Origin: Bifidobacterium sp. ESL0682
GTDB lineage: Bacteria > Actinomycetota > Actinomycetes > Actinomycetales > Bifidobacteriaceae
Direction of reading: 5' to 3'
Assembly (NCBI RefSeq): GCF_029392815.1
Contig: NZ_CP113942.1
Location: 806,001 to 870,000 of the forward strand
Length of the DNA stretch: 64,000 nucleotides
Part shown: positions 30,001-38,955 of the stretch, piece by piece
Numbering within the stretch: the first letter of the stretch is position 1
How the letters are laid out: the number at the start of each line of letters is the position of its first letter
Notes under the pieces: model-generated
Databases searched by the model: none
Told to the model about the DNA's origin: nothing
The model's input: the letters and a program-made list of their open reading frames with translations, nothing else
Made by a program: the position numbers and the translations under genes

Positions 30001-31700
30001 AGAATATTGGGGATAGGATGAACGATCGCATGAACAGCAATGGCGAGGGATCCTCTGTTCCGCCGGTTCCGATTCCGCCGTCGGCGGCGGCAACTGAAAT
30101 GAATTCCAAGCAGACTGCTAACGCTACTCAGAGTGAAGTTGCCAGCATGCCAGAGACGACTGAAAGTGCCGAAATATCGGAGAGTGACTCTCCGCGCTCA
30201 CGCGGTGCTCCGTGGGACTTTGGGCGTGATTACCGTTGTAGTGCTGGTGGCGTTGATTGCCGCGGTGGTTTTGGTGCCGTTGCCGAAATGGTTGGCAGAT
30301 CCGGCCAGCGGTGGCGACAGTGCGACGGTGAAACCGGTGAGCCAGACCGACCTCACCTATTATTGCCCAGCACGTATGGCGCTTTCCGACAACGGCAAAT
30401 ATGGTGATGCGGCTTTCCAACCCTCCGAGGGTAACGTCACCTCGTCTGCAAGATACGGGGCTTTCGGCTCGGTCTATCAGGCCACGGTGGGCGCGGTCAC
30501 CAATGGCAGTGAGGCCGACGAACAGAAGCTCAAAGGCGATGACACCGTCGATGGGGCCACGGTCAAAACGTATTCGGGTTCAGTCGACAAAGGATCGACG
30601 GCATTCGAGACCCATTTACTCACAGCGAAATCTGGTACAGGTGCCGCGGCTTCAGTGGCTTCCTGGGCAAGTGAGGGTGATCTTAAAGGATTGTCAGCCT
30701 CGACTTGCGTGACGCCGGCACTCGAACAGGATTTTCTGTTGGGGCCTACCACCACGGGTGCCACTCAGCAGTTGTCCGTTGCCAATTTCTCTTCCAAGCC
30801 CACATCGCTGCAAATCCGCATCTGGAGCACCAAATATGGTACCCCGTTGCAGCTCTCCACTGGCAATATTCTCAATGTCGGGGCCAATGGCGAGGCCACA
30901 CAGGAACTGTCCGCTTCTGCTCCTGGCAACGAGGCATTGTTCGTGAGTGTGACCAGCAAAGAGACCCCGATTGCCGCAGTCGTGCGAAGCGTCGAACTCA
31001 ACGGATTGTCCGCCGTTGGTTCCGATTATGCCGTCCCGTTGCAATCCAGTGCGAAGAGGCAATATCTGCCTGGTCTTTCTGGCGGTGATGGGGTGAAGGT
31101 TTTGGCTCGTGCCAGGCGTTCCACGGATCTTTCCTTGTCTTGGGTAAACGGCCAGGGAACCACACAGGCGAAGACCCAGCATCTCGATGCCGGCAAGGTG
31201 TCTGTGGTTGATTTGGGACAAGCTCCACAGGATGCCATCGGGTTGCAGGCCAGTGCCGGCGAGCCGATTGACGTGGCGGCCAAAGTGACCAGAAGTGTGG
31301 GATCGGATACCGACTTCACTTATGTCGGCCCAGCCAAGGCCTCCGCTCGGTCGGCTGTTGTACTGCCGGACCATACCGACGGAGTGCTTGCGCTGATGAA
31401 CATATCCGATCAGCCCGTCAAGGCGACGTTGCAGGGATACGACGCTTCGGGCAAGCCTGCAGGCAACATGGACATCGAAATTGCCGGTAATGCCGCAGTG
31501 AACGTAAAAGCCGGAGATGTTGATGCGAATGCGGTGATGTTCGTGCTCAAGAACGGCAAAAACGTTGCTATGGGTACAAGGTTGATTGAGTCGGGGAGGA
31601 CCAATCCCAGTCGGCTCCACTGGCCTATCTCGCCTCTTCGGGGCTGGAACCGCAAACCATGAACGTGCGGGTCAAATCCGACGCCGGTGTTGTGCGCTAA
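29997..31700 (+). CDS. DUF5719 family secreted or membrane-anchored protein (two compensating frameshifts)
   Basis: Repaired length is about 567 residues. It starts at the ATG overlapping the glycosyltransferase stop (ATGA), with a polar N-terminus of 70 residues. One membrane segment follows (TLGVITVVVLVALIAAVVLV), then a large extracytoplasmic region rich in Ser, Thr and Ala with VSQTDLTYYCPARMALSDN and YVGPAKASARSAVVLPD. DUF5719 proteins occur next to this glycosyltransferase type in many actinobacteria and have no known activity. The frame shifts near 30203-30204, where one G seems extra, so that SPRSR joins VLRGTLG. It shifts back at 31593-31596, where one G is missing; repair gives the C-terminus ESGEDQSQSAPLAYLASSG. 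Confidence 0.75.
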
Positions 31701-31755
31701 CAACGAAAGATAGGCATACCAGTATCTTGTCGATATCGTTATGCCATCTGCTGGC

Positions 31756-32193
31756 TTATAACTCGGTGCCGGTCCAGTCAGGGTCGATTTCTTCCGGTCG
31801 CCGTCCATACAGCTCTGCGAGCCTTGACACCAGCGCATCGCGAATGGCCCATTCAAGCTCTTCCTTGCTCGGGTGATGCATTTGCATTGGCATGCGGTAG
31901 AGGACGATGCGGGCCGGGATGCCATGGTTGGCCGCATAGCATTGTGAGGTTGCGCTACGTTCCGGTTCCCAAGGCGCAGGTGCCGAAGGCGGTACGTCCT
32001 CGACGGCGAACTGGACCGGCTTCACGAATTGCGGCCATGCCGCCAGAAGACGACGAATCTGCGAGGACACCATGTCGTCGAACATACCGCTACGGGTTCG
32101 GTAACGTGGCAAACGTGTGCCGAACATCGGTGTTCTCGGCCCGCGGCCATGACGATTTCGATAGATGTGGGTCTGCCAAGGTGGTCGCAACAT
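31756..32193 (-). CDS. Metallopeptidase family protein lacking the zinc motif
   Basis: 145 residues. The pattern FDDMVSSQIRRLL, PVQFAVEDVPPSAPAPWE, ARIVLYRMPMQMHHPSKEELEWAIRDALVSRLAELYGR and PEEIDPDWTG matches the actinobacterial proteins annotated as metallopeptidase family (possible zincin, PF06262-like). Where true members have HExxH, this protein has DALVSRLAELYG, so zinc peptidase activity is doubtful. Orthologues lie between DUF5719 and mannose-phosphate genes, as the mycobacterial Rv3259 does near whiB2. The ATG start at 32193 is followed by a basic N-terminus. It is convergent with the DUF5719 gene. Confidence 0.75.
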   Translation of the reverse strand: MLRPPWQTHIYRNRHGRGPRTPMFGTRLPRYRTRSGMFDDMVSSQIRRLLAAWPQFVKPVQFAVEDVPPSAPAPWEPERSATSQCYAANHGIPARIVLYRMPMQMHHPSKEELEWAIRDALVSRLAELYGRRPEEIDPDWTGTEL

Positions 32194-32395
32194 GGTTCCA
32201 TGCTACGGCTCGGCGTGGGCATTGCCAAGAACGAATTCGTCTGAGATGTGATGACAATCAGCGGTTTTACCGTTTCATCTCCAAGTGTCGGCACTTGCCA
32301 GTGTGTCGCGTATGCCGTCGTATTCGGTAACGGTCGTCGTACCATGAAGAGATATTGACAGGCAGTTGCCCTTGATGATGTGAACGGAGAAGTCG

Positions 32396-33208
32396 ATGAG
32401 CGGACACACGAATGCGGTGATACCGATGTGGCGGGACTATGACCTTTCCGGCCTTGCGGGTGACGCGAAAGTGATCGCCTTCGATTTGGACAACACCTTA
32501 GCCCGTTCCAAGAAGCCTATGCACGAAGACATGGCCGTGCGTTTTTCGAAATTGTCGTCGCTGATTGACGTTGCCGTCATTACCGGCGGACGGTTCGAGC
32601 TCGCCAAAAGCCAGGTTCTAGATGTTCTTACGGCCGATGCGAGACGTGCCAATATCCATGTCATGCCGACCAGCGGCACGCGTTATTACCGGTGGCGTGA
32701 TGGACAATGGCAATGTGTCTACTCCAATGATCTCGATATGGCTTACCGGAAGAGCGCGATTGCCTCCATCGAGCGTCATGCGCGTGAGCAGGGGATTTGG
32801 CTGGAGCATACGTGGGGGTCTCGCATCGAAGATCGCGGCAGCCAGATTACCTTTTCGGCTTTGGGACAGCAGGCTCCCGTTGATGCCAAGGAACGCTGGG
32901 ATCCCACCAATGAGAAGAAAAACCGGCTCGCCGAGGCGGTGAGCGCCGATTTGCCTGATTTGGTGGTGCGTTCCGGTGGCTCGACCAGCATCGACATATC
33001 GGCCAGAGGCGTCGACAAGGCCTATGCCGTGCGCCGATTGTGCGACATACTGCATTGCCGGGTCGATCAGGTTGTCTTCGTAGGCGATCGTATGGACCCG
33101 GACGGCAATGACTATCCTGCGGCAACTGCCGGCACCAAGCCGATTCGCGTCGCTGGACCGCATGACACGCTTCAGGTCTGCGACCGTCTTATCGCCGCCC
33201 TTTCCTAG
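32396..33208 (+). CDS. HAD-superfamily IIB hydrolase, phosphomannomutase-like
   Basis: 270 residues. HAD motif I is FDLDNTLARSKKPM, motif II is VITGGRF, the lysine motif region is TNEKKNRLAEAV, and motif IV is VFVGDRMDPDGNDYPA. The type IIB cap carries RIEDRGSQITFSALGQQAPVDAKERWDP and RSGGSTSIDISARGVDKAYAV. These segments resemble eukaryotic-type phosphomannomutases and sugar-phosphate phosphatases, so it may act on a mannose phosphate in envelope precursor synthesis; that is inference from similarity and context. CGGAGAAG lies 5 bases before the ATG. Confidence 0.85.
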   Translation: MSGHTNAVIPMWRDYDLSGLAGDAKVIAFDLDNTLARSKKPMHEDMAVRFSKLSSLIDVAVITGGRFELAKSQVLDVLTADARRANIHVMPTSGTRYYRWRDGQWQCVYSNDLDMAYRKSAIASIERHAREQGIWLEHTWGSRIEDRGSQITFSALGQQAPVDAKERWDPTNEKKNRLAEAVSADLPDLVVRSGGSTSIDISARGVDKAYAVRRLCDILHCRVDQVVFVGDRMDPDGNDYPAATAGTKPIRVAGPHDTLQVCDRLIAALS

Positions 33209-33334
33209 GAGTTGCGTGCGGCCAATTGTTGACCGATGATTCTTGACACGCCCGATATGTGCATAGCCGGTAGCGTTCGACCACAGTGTCCTGTTTTTGT
33301 CTCGTATGAAGCGTCGAATCTCTACTATCGAGGT

Positions 33335-34057
33335 ATGGATGCTTTGATGTCGGGTTTTGGCCGCAGTGTATACGCTTGGTATGCGGCCGTTCGTAATGTG
33401 CTTCTTCCTCGTGGTTGTGCTGGCTGCGATGCTCCGGATGAAGTATTGTGCTCCTCGTGCCGTGCACTATTCACACAGGTTTGCAGCAAGGCGTCGCCGG
33501 GTGATGCGGATTGTTGTTATGCCTGCTCGTGGTATCGGGGTGTGGTTCGGCATGCCATATTGGCTTGGAAGGATCATGGTGACGAGGAATGCGATGCTGT
33601 GTTTGCCTCGTTGCTGGCTGATTCAGTGGTGCGGATTCTCCATGCCAGCCATGTTTCCACGACTCATCTTGCATTGGTTCCGGCTCCGTCATCTGTCTCT
33701 TCGATGCATCGTCGTGGTCGATGGCAGATGCTGCCTATTGCCAAAGCCATGGCGCGCGATTTGCACGGCTACGGATTCTCGGTTGTGGTGCGGCCAGTGC
33801 TGCAGCTTGAGGGTGTGCACAGCAAATCGGTGCAGGCTTCTAATGCTTCTGCTCGTTCGCGGCGCATAGCTGGGCATGTGCGAGTTGCCGAAGATTTGGT
33901 CGATGATGGTTCGTTGTTCATTGTCGTTGATGACATCGTGACAACAGGTGCCACGATGAGGCATTGCATGGATGCATTGCGTTCGGCAGGTGTCCAACGG
34001 GTCATGGGGTGCGTGTTGGCGTGTACGCCGAATCCGTCGCCTGACACCAAATGCTAA
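33335..34057 (+). CDS. comF: ComF family phosphoribosyltransferase-like protein
   Basis: 240 residues from the chosen ATG. The N-terminus contains two Cys pairs, CAGC and CSSC, as in the ComF zinc finger, then YACSWYRGVVRHAILAWKDHGDEE. The C-terminal PRTase fold shows LVPAPSSVSSMHRRG, HSKSVQASNASARS and the PRPP loop IVVDDIVTTGATMRHCMDAL. ComF proteins act in DNA uptake or recombination in competent bacteria; the role in bifidobacteria is unknown. The ATG at 33335 is preceded by GAGGT. In-frame starts at 33236 and 33347 are alternatives. It is convergent with umuC, 15 bases apart. Confidence 0.87.
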   Translation: MDALMSGFGRSVYAWYAAVRNVLLPRGCAGCDAPDEVLCSSCRALFTQVCSKASPGDADCCYACSWYRGVVRHAILAWKDHGDEECDAVFASLLADSVVRILHASHVSTTHLALVPAPSSVSSMHRRGRWQMLPIAKAMARDLHGYGFSVVVRPVLQLEGVHSKSVQASNASARSRRIAGHVRVAEDLVDDGSLFIVVDDIVTTGATMRHCMDALRSAGVQRVMGCVLACTPNPSPDTKC

Positions 34058-34072
34058 GACGATTGTTGCTGT

Positions 34073-35389
34073 CTAATCGGCGTGAGCCACGGCCATCTCA
34101 TCCCAGCGTGTGGTGCAACGTCCGGAGAGCATCTCACGCCTCATCGTCCACGTTGCACCGGTATCCTCGTCGCCGCGTCCTTTTCCACGTATTCCGCCAT
34201 AGCCAATGCCGACACGGGATGAGCCGAATTTTTGGTTGGCCTGGTCGATTATGGCACCAAGATTGTGGGTGTCGCGTTTGGCTTCGAAACCATGCAGTGT
34301 AGTGAAATCATTGGCATCTTGAAGCCCAAGCAACAGCACTCCCGCCCGAATGTAACGAGCATGGGGGTCAGCCCTGCCGTGCAATGCCTGGCATGCGGCT
34401 TTGGCGATGATCAGTGGGTCATCGCTCGGATCATGCAGCGTTGTAGTGCCGTGAAACGACTGATAGCTGTTTTCCGGGCCGAAGGGACTGGTGGCGCAGA
34501 ATGCGGAGACATGCGAGCACAGACTTGACTGCCGACGCAACCGACGGCATGCCTTTTGCGCGTACACGCTTAAGGCCTGATCCATATGGGCCATGTCGGT
34601 GATCGGTGTCGAGAACATGCGGGAGCACAAGATTTCCGATTTTCGTTTGCCGTCGTTGGCGCTGGCGTCTCCAGCAATGCAGGGAATGCCATTGAGCTCC
34701 AGAACAGTGCGTTCCACGGTGATGGAGAACCGATGTCTGATGGATACCGGATCCTGTCGTTGCAGATCAAGCGCGGTGACAATACCCATCGCCTGTAGCT
34801 TCTTGGTCAGTCGTCTGCCGACGCCCCAGATGTCGCTGACTGGGATCTCGGCCAAGGCTGCGTCGCCATACTGTTGCTCAATATCGGTCCACAGACTCAC
34901 CCCGCCGCTTGCGGGATGTCGTTTGGCCCAATGATTCGCTACTTTGGCTAGGGTCTTGGTTGGCGCGATGCCGATGCTTACCGGTATGCCGACGCCTTCC
35001 AGCACAGCCTTGCGCATGGCTGTCGAAACACGCACGGTCTGCCGGGCGTCCGTTGAAGGAGAGAGGAAACATTCGTCGATGGAATAAATCTCCTGTCCTG
35101 GCATGAACCGGCTCATCACCGACATCATCCGTGCCGACAAGCTGGCATACAACTCATAATTCGAACTGCGGGCCACCACACCGGTGCGTTGTGCCTCCTC
35201 GCGGATACTGAACCATGGCGTGCCTTCCTTGATGCCCAGCCGTTTCGCCTCGGCGCTTCGGGCCACCACACACCCGTCATTGTTGGAAAGTACAACGACC
35301 GGTTTTCGAGCTAAGGAAGGGTCGAAAACGCGCTCGCAAGAGGCGAAGAAACTGTTGGCATCCGCCAGTACCATAAGCGGTTGCGTCAT
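34073..35389 (-). CDS. umuC: Y-family translesion DNA polymerase UmuC
   Basis: 438 residues, near the length of UmuC (about 420). It copies past damaged bases as the catalytic part of Pol V. The palm has MVLADANSFFASCERVFDP with the first metal aspartate and YSIDECFLS with the other two acidic residues. The finger motif VVLSNNDGCVVARSAEAK and thumb SDIWGVGRRLTKKLQAMGI are also clear. The C-terminus TRWDEMAVAHAD with TWTMRREMLSGR fits the UmuC-specific DUF4113 tail and separates it from DinB. It lies 10 bases after umuD, so both are in one operon under the SOS boxes at 36057 and 36131. Confidence 0.95.
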   Translation of the reverse strand: MTQPLMVLADANSFFASCERVFDPSLARKPVVVLSNNDGCVVARSAEAKRLGIKEGTPWFSIREEAQRTGVVARSSNYELYASLSARMMSVMSRFMPGQEIYSIDECFLSPSTDARQTVRVSTAMRKAVLEGVGIPVSIGIAPTKTLAKVANHWAKRHPASGGVSLWTDIEQQYGDAALAEIPVSDIWGVGRRLTKKLQAMGIVTALDLQRQDPVSIRHRFSITVERTVLELNGIPCIAGDASANDGKRKSEILCSRMFSTPITDMAHMDQALSVYAQKACRRLRRQSSLCSHVSAFCATSPFGPENSYQSFHGTTTLHDPSDDPLIIAKAACQALHGRADPHARYIRAGVLLLGLQDANDFTTLHGFEAKRDTHNLGAIIDQANQKFGSSRVGIGYGGIRGKGRGDEDTGATWTMRREMLSGRCTTRWDEMAVAHAD

Positions 35390-35399
35390 AGCTGCTCCG

Positions 35400-36047
35400 T
35401 TAGCTGTTGTATTGAGGGAAGGGATAGATGGTGGCGCCGCCGGACCATCCCTGACTGCCTGCGAAGCCGGTGGTTCCGTTGGCCTTGGCGGGAGTGCTGT
35501 CGTGATATGTCGATGCTTTGCCCATGCCAGGGCGGGTGACTCCTTGTGGGGAGAACCCTAACCGTCTTGAACGGCTTTGCGCGTGGAAGTTGCCGATGAC
35601 TACGCCCCAAATCACCAGTTCTTCTGCATTTTCGGGTGAAAAATCCGGGTAATGAGGGTTTTCGGGATGCAGAATCGGCGTTGATCCGCGCATGATGAGT
35701 CGTTTGACAGTCAATTCATCGTCAAGAACGGCCACCACCACATCGTTGGCCTGTGGTTCAAGCGAACGGTCGACCACCAGCAAATCGCCGTCCCAGATGC
35801 CGGCGCCTTCCATGGAATCGCCGGCCACCGTGATGATGAATGTGGTATCAGGGTTACGGATGACGTGTTCGTCGAAGCTGAAATCGCCCGCAAAATAATC
35901 CTGCGCCACGGAGGGGAATCCGGCATGAACCGCTTCAAGAGCTATAGGAACTGGTTTGGGGGCCAACGCTGAACGGAAAATCCGTGTGACCCTGCAACCT
36001 TGGTCGTGGGTGCTCTGTGTTGATACACATGCTGTCAGAGTCGTCAT
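35400..36047 (-). CDS. umuD: UmuD-like S24 peptidase, Pol V accessory subunit
   Basis: 215 residues, longer than UmuD (about 140). RecA filaments trigger self-cleavage, and the product binds UmuC. The cleavage bond Ala42-Gly43 (HAGFPS), nucleophile Ser78 (AGDSMEGAGIWDGD) and Lys115 (DELTVKRL) keep the spacing of E. coli UmuD (35 and 37 residues). The last 60 residues, after GNFHAQSRSR, form an extra Gly/Ser/Thr-rich tail not found in the standard family. The ATG at 36047 was chosen because GAGG lies 5-8 bases upstream; a GTG at 36059 overlaps the operator palindrome. A LexA box lies immediately upstream. Confidence 0.93.
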   Translation of the reverse strand: MTTLTACVSTQSTHDQGCRVTRIFRSALAPKPVPIALEAVHAGFPSVAQDYFAGDFSFDEHVIRNPDTTFIITVAGDSMEGAGIWDGDLLVVDRSLEPQANDVVVAVLDDELTVKRLIMRGSTPILHPENPHYPDFSPENAEELVIWGVVIGNFHAQSRSRRLGFSPQGVTRPGMGKASTYHDSTPAKANGTTGFAGSQGWSGGATIYPFPQYNS

Positions 36048-36056
36048 CTTATGCCT

Positions 36057-36094
36057 CACAATGATATTCGAACGTTTGTTCGAATATCATTGTG
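36057..36094. promoter_or_regulatory. LexA operator (SOS box) of umuDC within a long palindrome
   Basis: A perfect palindrome with 17-bp arms (36057-36073, 36078-36094) surrounds GTTT. Its centre CGAACGTTTGTTCG fits the actinobacterial LexA consensus CGAAC-N4-GTTCG exactly. It ends 10 bases before the umuD ATG. Confidence 0.9.
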
Positions 36095-36130
36095 TCAAAA
36101 GGCTCTGACAACTATAAAAAGCTAGTAGCA

Positions 36131-36144
36131 GAACGAATGTTCGA
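36131..36144. promoter_or_regulatory. Second LexA-like box upstream of umuD
   Basis: AGAACGAATGTTCGA (36130-36144) departs from the LexA consensus CGAAC-N4-GTTCG in the first base only. It lies about 60 bases from the first box, so LexA could bind both sites of the umuDC promoter. Confidence 0.65.
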
Positions 36145-36160
36145 ATCTATCGAGTATATA

Positions 36161-37303
36161 TCAGTAAACGGTGGTGTTCTTGGGGTCGTCGGTGGCGATG
36201 TGGTACTTCGGCAAGGTGATTTCGAAATCAGCGCCGCGGTTGTCGTCGACGACCTTGACATTGCCGCCATGCAGTTGCGCCGCCCAGCGAGCGATTGACA
36301 GTCCGAGGCCGGTACCGCCGGATTCGGTGCCTGGGCCGGATTTGCCTTTCACGAAGCGGCGGAAGATGTCTGCACGCGTCTCTGGCGGAATCTGCGAGCC
36401 GAAATTGACGACGTTGGTGACTACGGTGCCGTGGATTTTGTCTTCGTGGGCCTCGACCAATACCGTGGTATTGTCGGGCGAATGTTTGAGGGCGTTTGAG
36501 ATGATGTTGGTGAACAGTTGGCGCAGTCTGTCTTGGTCGCCTTCGATTTCGATGGAGTCAGGCACGTGGACGTTGACGTCATGGGCATGCCCGGCATCGG
36601 CGATTTCTAGCGGTTCCAGAGTCTCATCGATGAAGTCCGCGAAATTGAACTGCTCGATGTTGAGGCTTGCGGCACCGGCCTCCATGCGTGAAAGGTCGAG
36701 CAGGAAGGCGATGAGGTCGGAAAGGCGGTGCGTCTGATTAAGGATTCCTTCAAGGTTGGCTGGAGTGGGCTCGACCACGCCGTCGGCAAGGTTTTCGAGC
36801 ATCGCCTGCAGGGCGGAGACGGGGGTGCGTAGCTCATGGGAGACGTTGGCGATCATGTCACGCCGCATCTGGTCGGCATGCTGGAGTTCCTCGGCCATCT
36901 CATTGAACGAGCGGGCGAGCTGGCCCACTTCGTCATGGCTTTGGTCGCTGACCTTGACGCGTACCGTGTAATCGCCTTCGCTCATCGCCTCGGCTGCATC
37001 ACGCATCTGACGCAGGGGAGAGGTTAGTCCTCGTGAGAAGAAATAGGTGATTCCCAATGCCACCACGAGTGTCAATGGCATGGCGATCCAGCCGCTCAGT
37101 CCTACTTTCAGAAGGAACCAGGCCATCACGAATGCGATGGCGGTGGCGATGACGATGATGACGCTCAGCTCGACCTTCAACGACGAGAAAAATCCGATTG
37201 GACGCTCGTTGTCCAGTATCCTCTTGTTCTTACCAGATTGATGTGTACGGTTGGTCATCGCTGTGGTCACTGAATTCTCTTGACTGTTTTTCACTGTATT
37301 CAC
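36161..37303 (-). CDS. Membrane sensor histidine kinase
   Basis: 380 residues. Two membrane segments close together (VELSVIIVIATAIAFVMAWFL and GWIAMPLTLVVALGITYFF) leave almost no extracellular part. Next come a HAMP linker (SPLRQMRDAAEAMSEGDYTV), the HisKA box NVSHELRTPVSALQAM with the phosphorylated His, and the ATPase domain: N box TNIISNALKHS, F box FRRFVKGKSG and G2 box GGTGLGLSIA. With so small a sensor part it probably senses within the membrane. It follows the response regulator gene by 47 bases, separated by a hairpin, and pairs with it. The gene ends beside the umuD promoter. Confidence 0.9.
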   Translation of the reverse strand: MNTVKNSQENSVTTAMTNRTHQSGKNKRILDNERPIGFFSSLKVELSVIIVIATAIAFVMAWFLLKVGLSGWIAMPLTLVVALGITYFFSRGLTSPLRQMRDAAEAMSEGDYTVRVKVSDQSHDEVGQLARSFNEMAEELQHADQMRRDMIANVSHELRTPVSALQAMLENLADGVVEPTPANLEGILNQTHRLSDLIAFLLDLSRMEAGAASLNIEQFNFADFIDETLEPLEIADAGHAHDVNVHVPDSIEIEGDQDRLRQLFTNIISNALKHSPDNTTVLVEAHEDKIHGTVVTNVVNFGSQIPPETRADIFRRFVKGKSGPGTESGGTGLGLSIARWAAQLHGGNVKVVDDNRGADFEITLPKYHIATDDPKNTTVY

Positions 37304-37327
37304 TGGAAATGAAGCTTATATGAAAAG

Positions 37328-37343
37328 CAGCCCCGTAGGGCTG
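37328..37343 (-). other. Small hairpin between response regulator and kinase genes
   Basis: CAGCCC (37328-37333) pairs with GGGCTG (37338-37343) around CGTA. On the minus strand it is followed by a short T-containing stretch. It may attenuate transcription so that less kinase than regulator is made. Confidence 0.5.
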
Positions 37344-37350
37344 TTGATTT

Positions 37351-38100
37351 TCATTGTTGGATAGGCGATGTCGCGGCGTTACCGTCCTCGGGCGGCTCGA
37401 AGGCATAACCGACACCGTGTGCGGTACGAATCATGTCGCTGCCCAGCTTGTGGCGCAAGGCCTTGACATGCGAATCGACGGTACGGGTGCCGGAGGCGTC
37501 GGGCCAATCCCATACTTCCTCCAGCAACTTTTCGCGCTTAAACACCGACTTCGGCTTGCGTGCCAGCGTGGCCAGCAGATCGAATTCCGTAGGCGTCAGA
37601 TGTACTTGCTTGCCATCCTGCGTAACGATGCGCTGACGCGGATCGATGACCAGGGAACCGAAGTCCAGCACCTTCTCGTTCTCGTTGTTCTTGGCGATGA
37701 GGGTGGCGCGTTCGACACGACGCAGCAACGCCTCGCAACGGGCGATGAGCTCGCGAGGGGAGAATGGCTTGGTCATATAGTCATCGGCTCCGGCGGAAAG
37801 CCCCATGACCTTGTCGGCTTCGGAATCACGGGCGGTCAGCATCAGCACCGGCACCGGGCGCTCGGCGATGATGCGCTTGGTGGCTTCGATGCCGTCCATG
37901 ACGGGCAACATGATGTCCATGATTACCAAATCGGGCTTGATTTGGCTGGCGGCACGTACGGCGCTTGCTCCGTCACCGGCCACACGTGCGGTCCATCCGT
38001 TGGCCGTGATTCGCTGGGCGATTGCCGTGGCGAGATCGGGTTCATCCTCGACCACCAAGATGGTGCGCGGCGTCTTCTGATGTGCCGAAGTATTGAGCAT
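37351..38100 (-). CDS. OmpR-family response regulator (RegX3/MtrA-like)
   Basis: 249 residues. The receiver domain shows ILVVEDEPDLATAIA (acidic pair), DLVIMDIMLPVMDG (phosphorylated Asp), MLTARDSE and YMTKPFSPREL with Lys. The winged-helix DNA-binding domain shows HLTPTEFDLLATLARKPKSVFKREKLLEEVW and RTVDSHVKALRHKLG. Next to carD, divergently placed, it occupies the site where senX3-regX3 lies in many actinobacteria, so a role in phosphate or envelope stress response is plausible but not shown. GGAGGATAC lies just before the ATG. Confidence 0.92.
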   Translation of the reverse strand: MLNTSAHQKTPRTILVVEDEPDLATAIAQRITANGWTARVAGDGASAVRAASQIKPDLVIMDIMLPVMDGIEATKRIIAERPVPVLMLTARDSEADKVMGLSAGADDYMTKPFSPRELIARCEALLRRVERATLIAKNNENEKVLDFGSLVIDPRQRIVTQDGKQVHLTPTEFDLLATLARKPKSVFKREKLLEEVWDWPDASGTRTVDSHVKALRHKLGSDMIRTAHGVGYAFEPPEDGNAATSPIQQ

Positions 38101-38284
38101 GTATCCTCCGCCTTTTAAAAAATATCTCTACAAACAATCCATTATAGGTTCCGCCGCACCCAATTGGTGAAATGTCTGAGGTCTATGGCGGTTTCGCTGC
38201 GGTTTTTACGCTTTGCGACCGAGATAAACGTCCGTGGCACATGAAAAACTAAGTCAAGTTTGCCATAGTGTTCTCGGAGGTTTC

Positions 38285-38896
38285 ATGGATTACAAAGTTG
38301 GAGACGTTGTCGTTTATCCACGTCACGGTGCAGCGAAGGTAACGGCCTTCGAACAGCGCACGGTGAAAGGCGTGACCCGCGATTATCTGCAGCTTTCCGT
38401 GCTTTCCAGCGATGGCTTGGTCATCGAGGTGCCGGTGGATAACGCCAAGAAGGTGGGCATCCGCAACATTGTCGACGGCAAGGAAGTGGCTAAGGTCTTT
38501 GAGATTCTGCGTACGCCGATCGTCGACAACGAGAAGATGAACTGGTCGCGGCGTTACAAGCTGAATGTCGAGAAGATCGCTACTGGCGAGGTCAACAAGA
38601 TCGCCGAGGTCGTGCGTGACTTGGCGCAGCGCGACGTCGACGAACACGGACTTTCCGCAGGTGAGAAGCGCATGCTGACTCGTGCCCGTAATATCCTCAC
38701 CTCTGAAATCGCGCTTTCCGAACATATCGAAGAGGATGAGGCCCAGCATCTGCTCGATGTGAATCTCGGTTATGCCGAGGCTAAGCCGGAAGACGCCAAG
38801 CACCATTCCAAAGCTCCTGAGGAGCCTGCCGATCAGACTTTGGCAAGGGTAGAGGCTGAAAATAAGAAAGCCAAGGAAGCCAAGAAAAAGAAGTGA
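38285..38896 (+). CDS. carD: CarD-family RNA polymerase-binding regulator
   Basis: 203 residues, longer than mycobacterial CarD (162). CarD binds the RNA polymerase beta subunit and stabilises open promoter complexes, especially at rRNA promoters. The RID begins MDYKVGDVVVYPRHGAAKV and continues to about residue 55. The helical DNA-binding part includes NWSRRYKLNVEKIATGEVNKIAEVVRDLAQRD and LSAGEKRMLTRARNILTSEIAL. The C-terminus is a Lys/Ala/Glu tail. The ATG at 38285 directly follows CGGAGGTTTC, which rejects a longer frame starting 51 bases upstream. Confidence 0.95.
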   Translation: MDYKVGDVVVYPRHGAAKVTAFEQRTVKGVTRDYLQLSVLSSDGLVIEVPVDNAKKVGIRNIVDGKEVAKVFEILRTPIVDNEKMNWSRRYKLNVEKIATGEVNKIAEVVRDLAQRDVDEHGLSAGEKRMLTRARNILTSEIALSEHIEEDEAQHLLDVNLGYAEAKPEDAKHHSKAPEEPADQTLARVEAENKKAKEAKKKK

Positions 38897-38955
38897 CGGT
38901 TCTAGCCGGCGTCGGCCGGTAGCTAAAGCCCGGTCATCTTATTAGATTTTACAAT

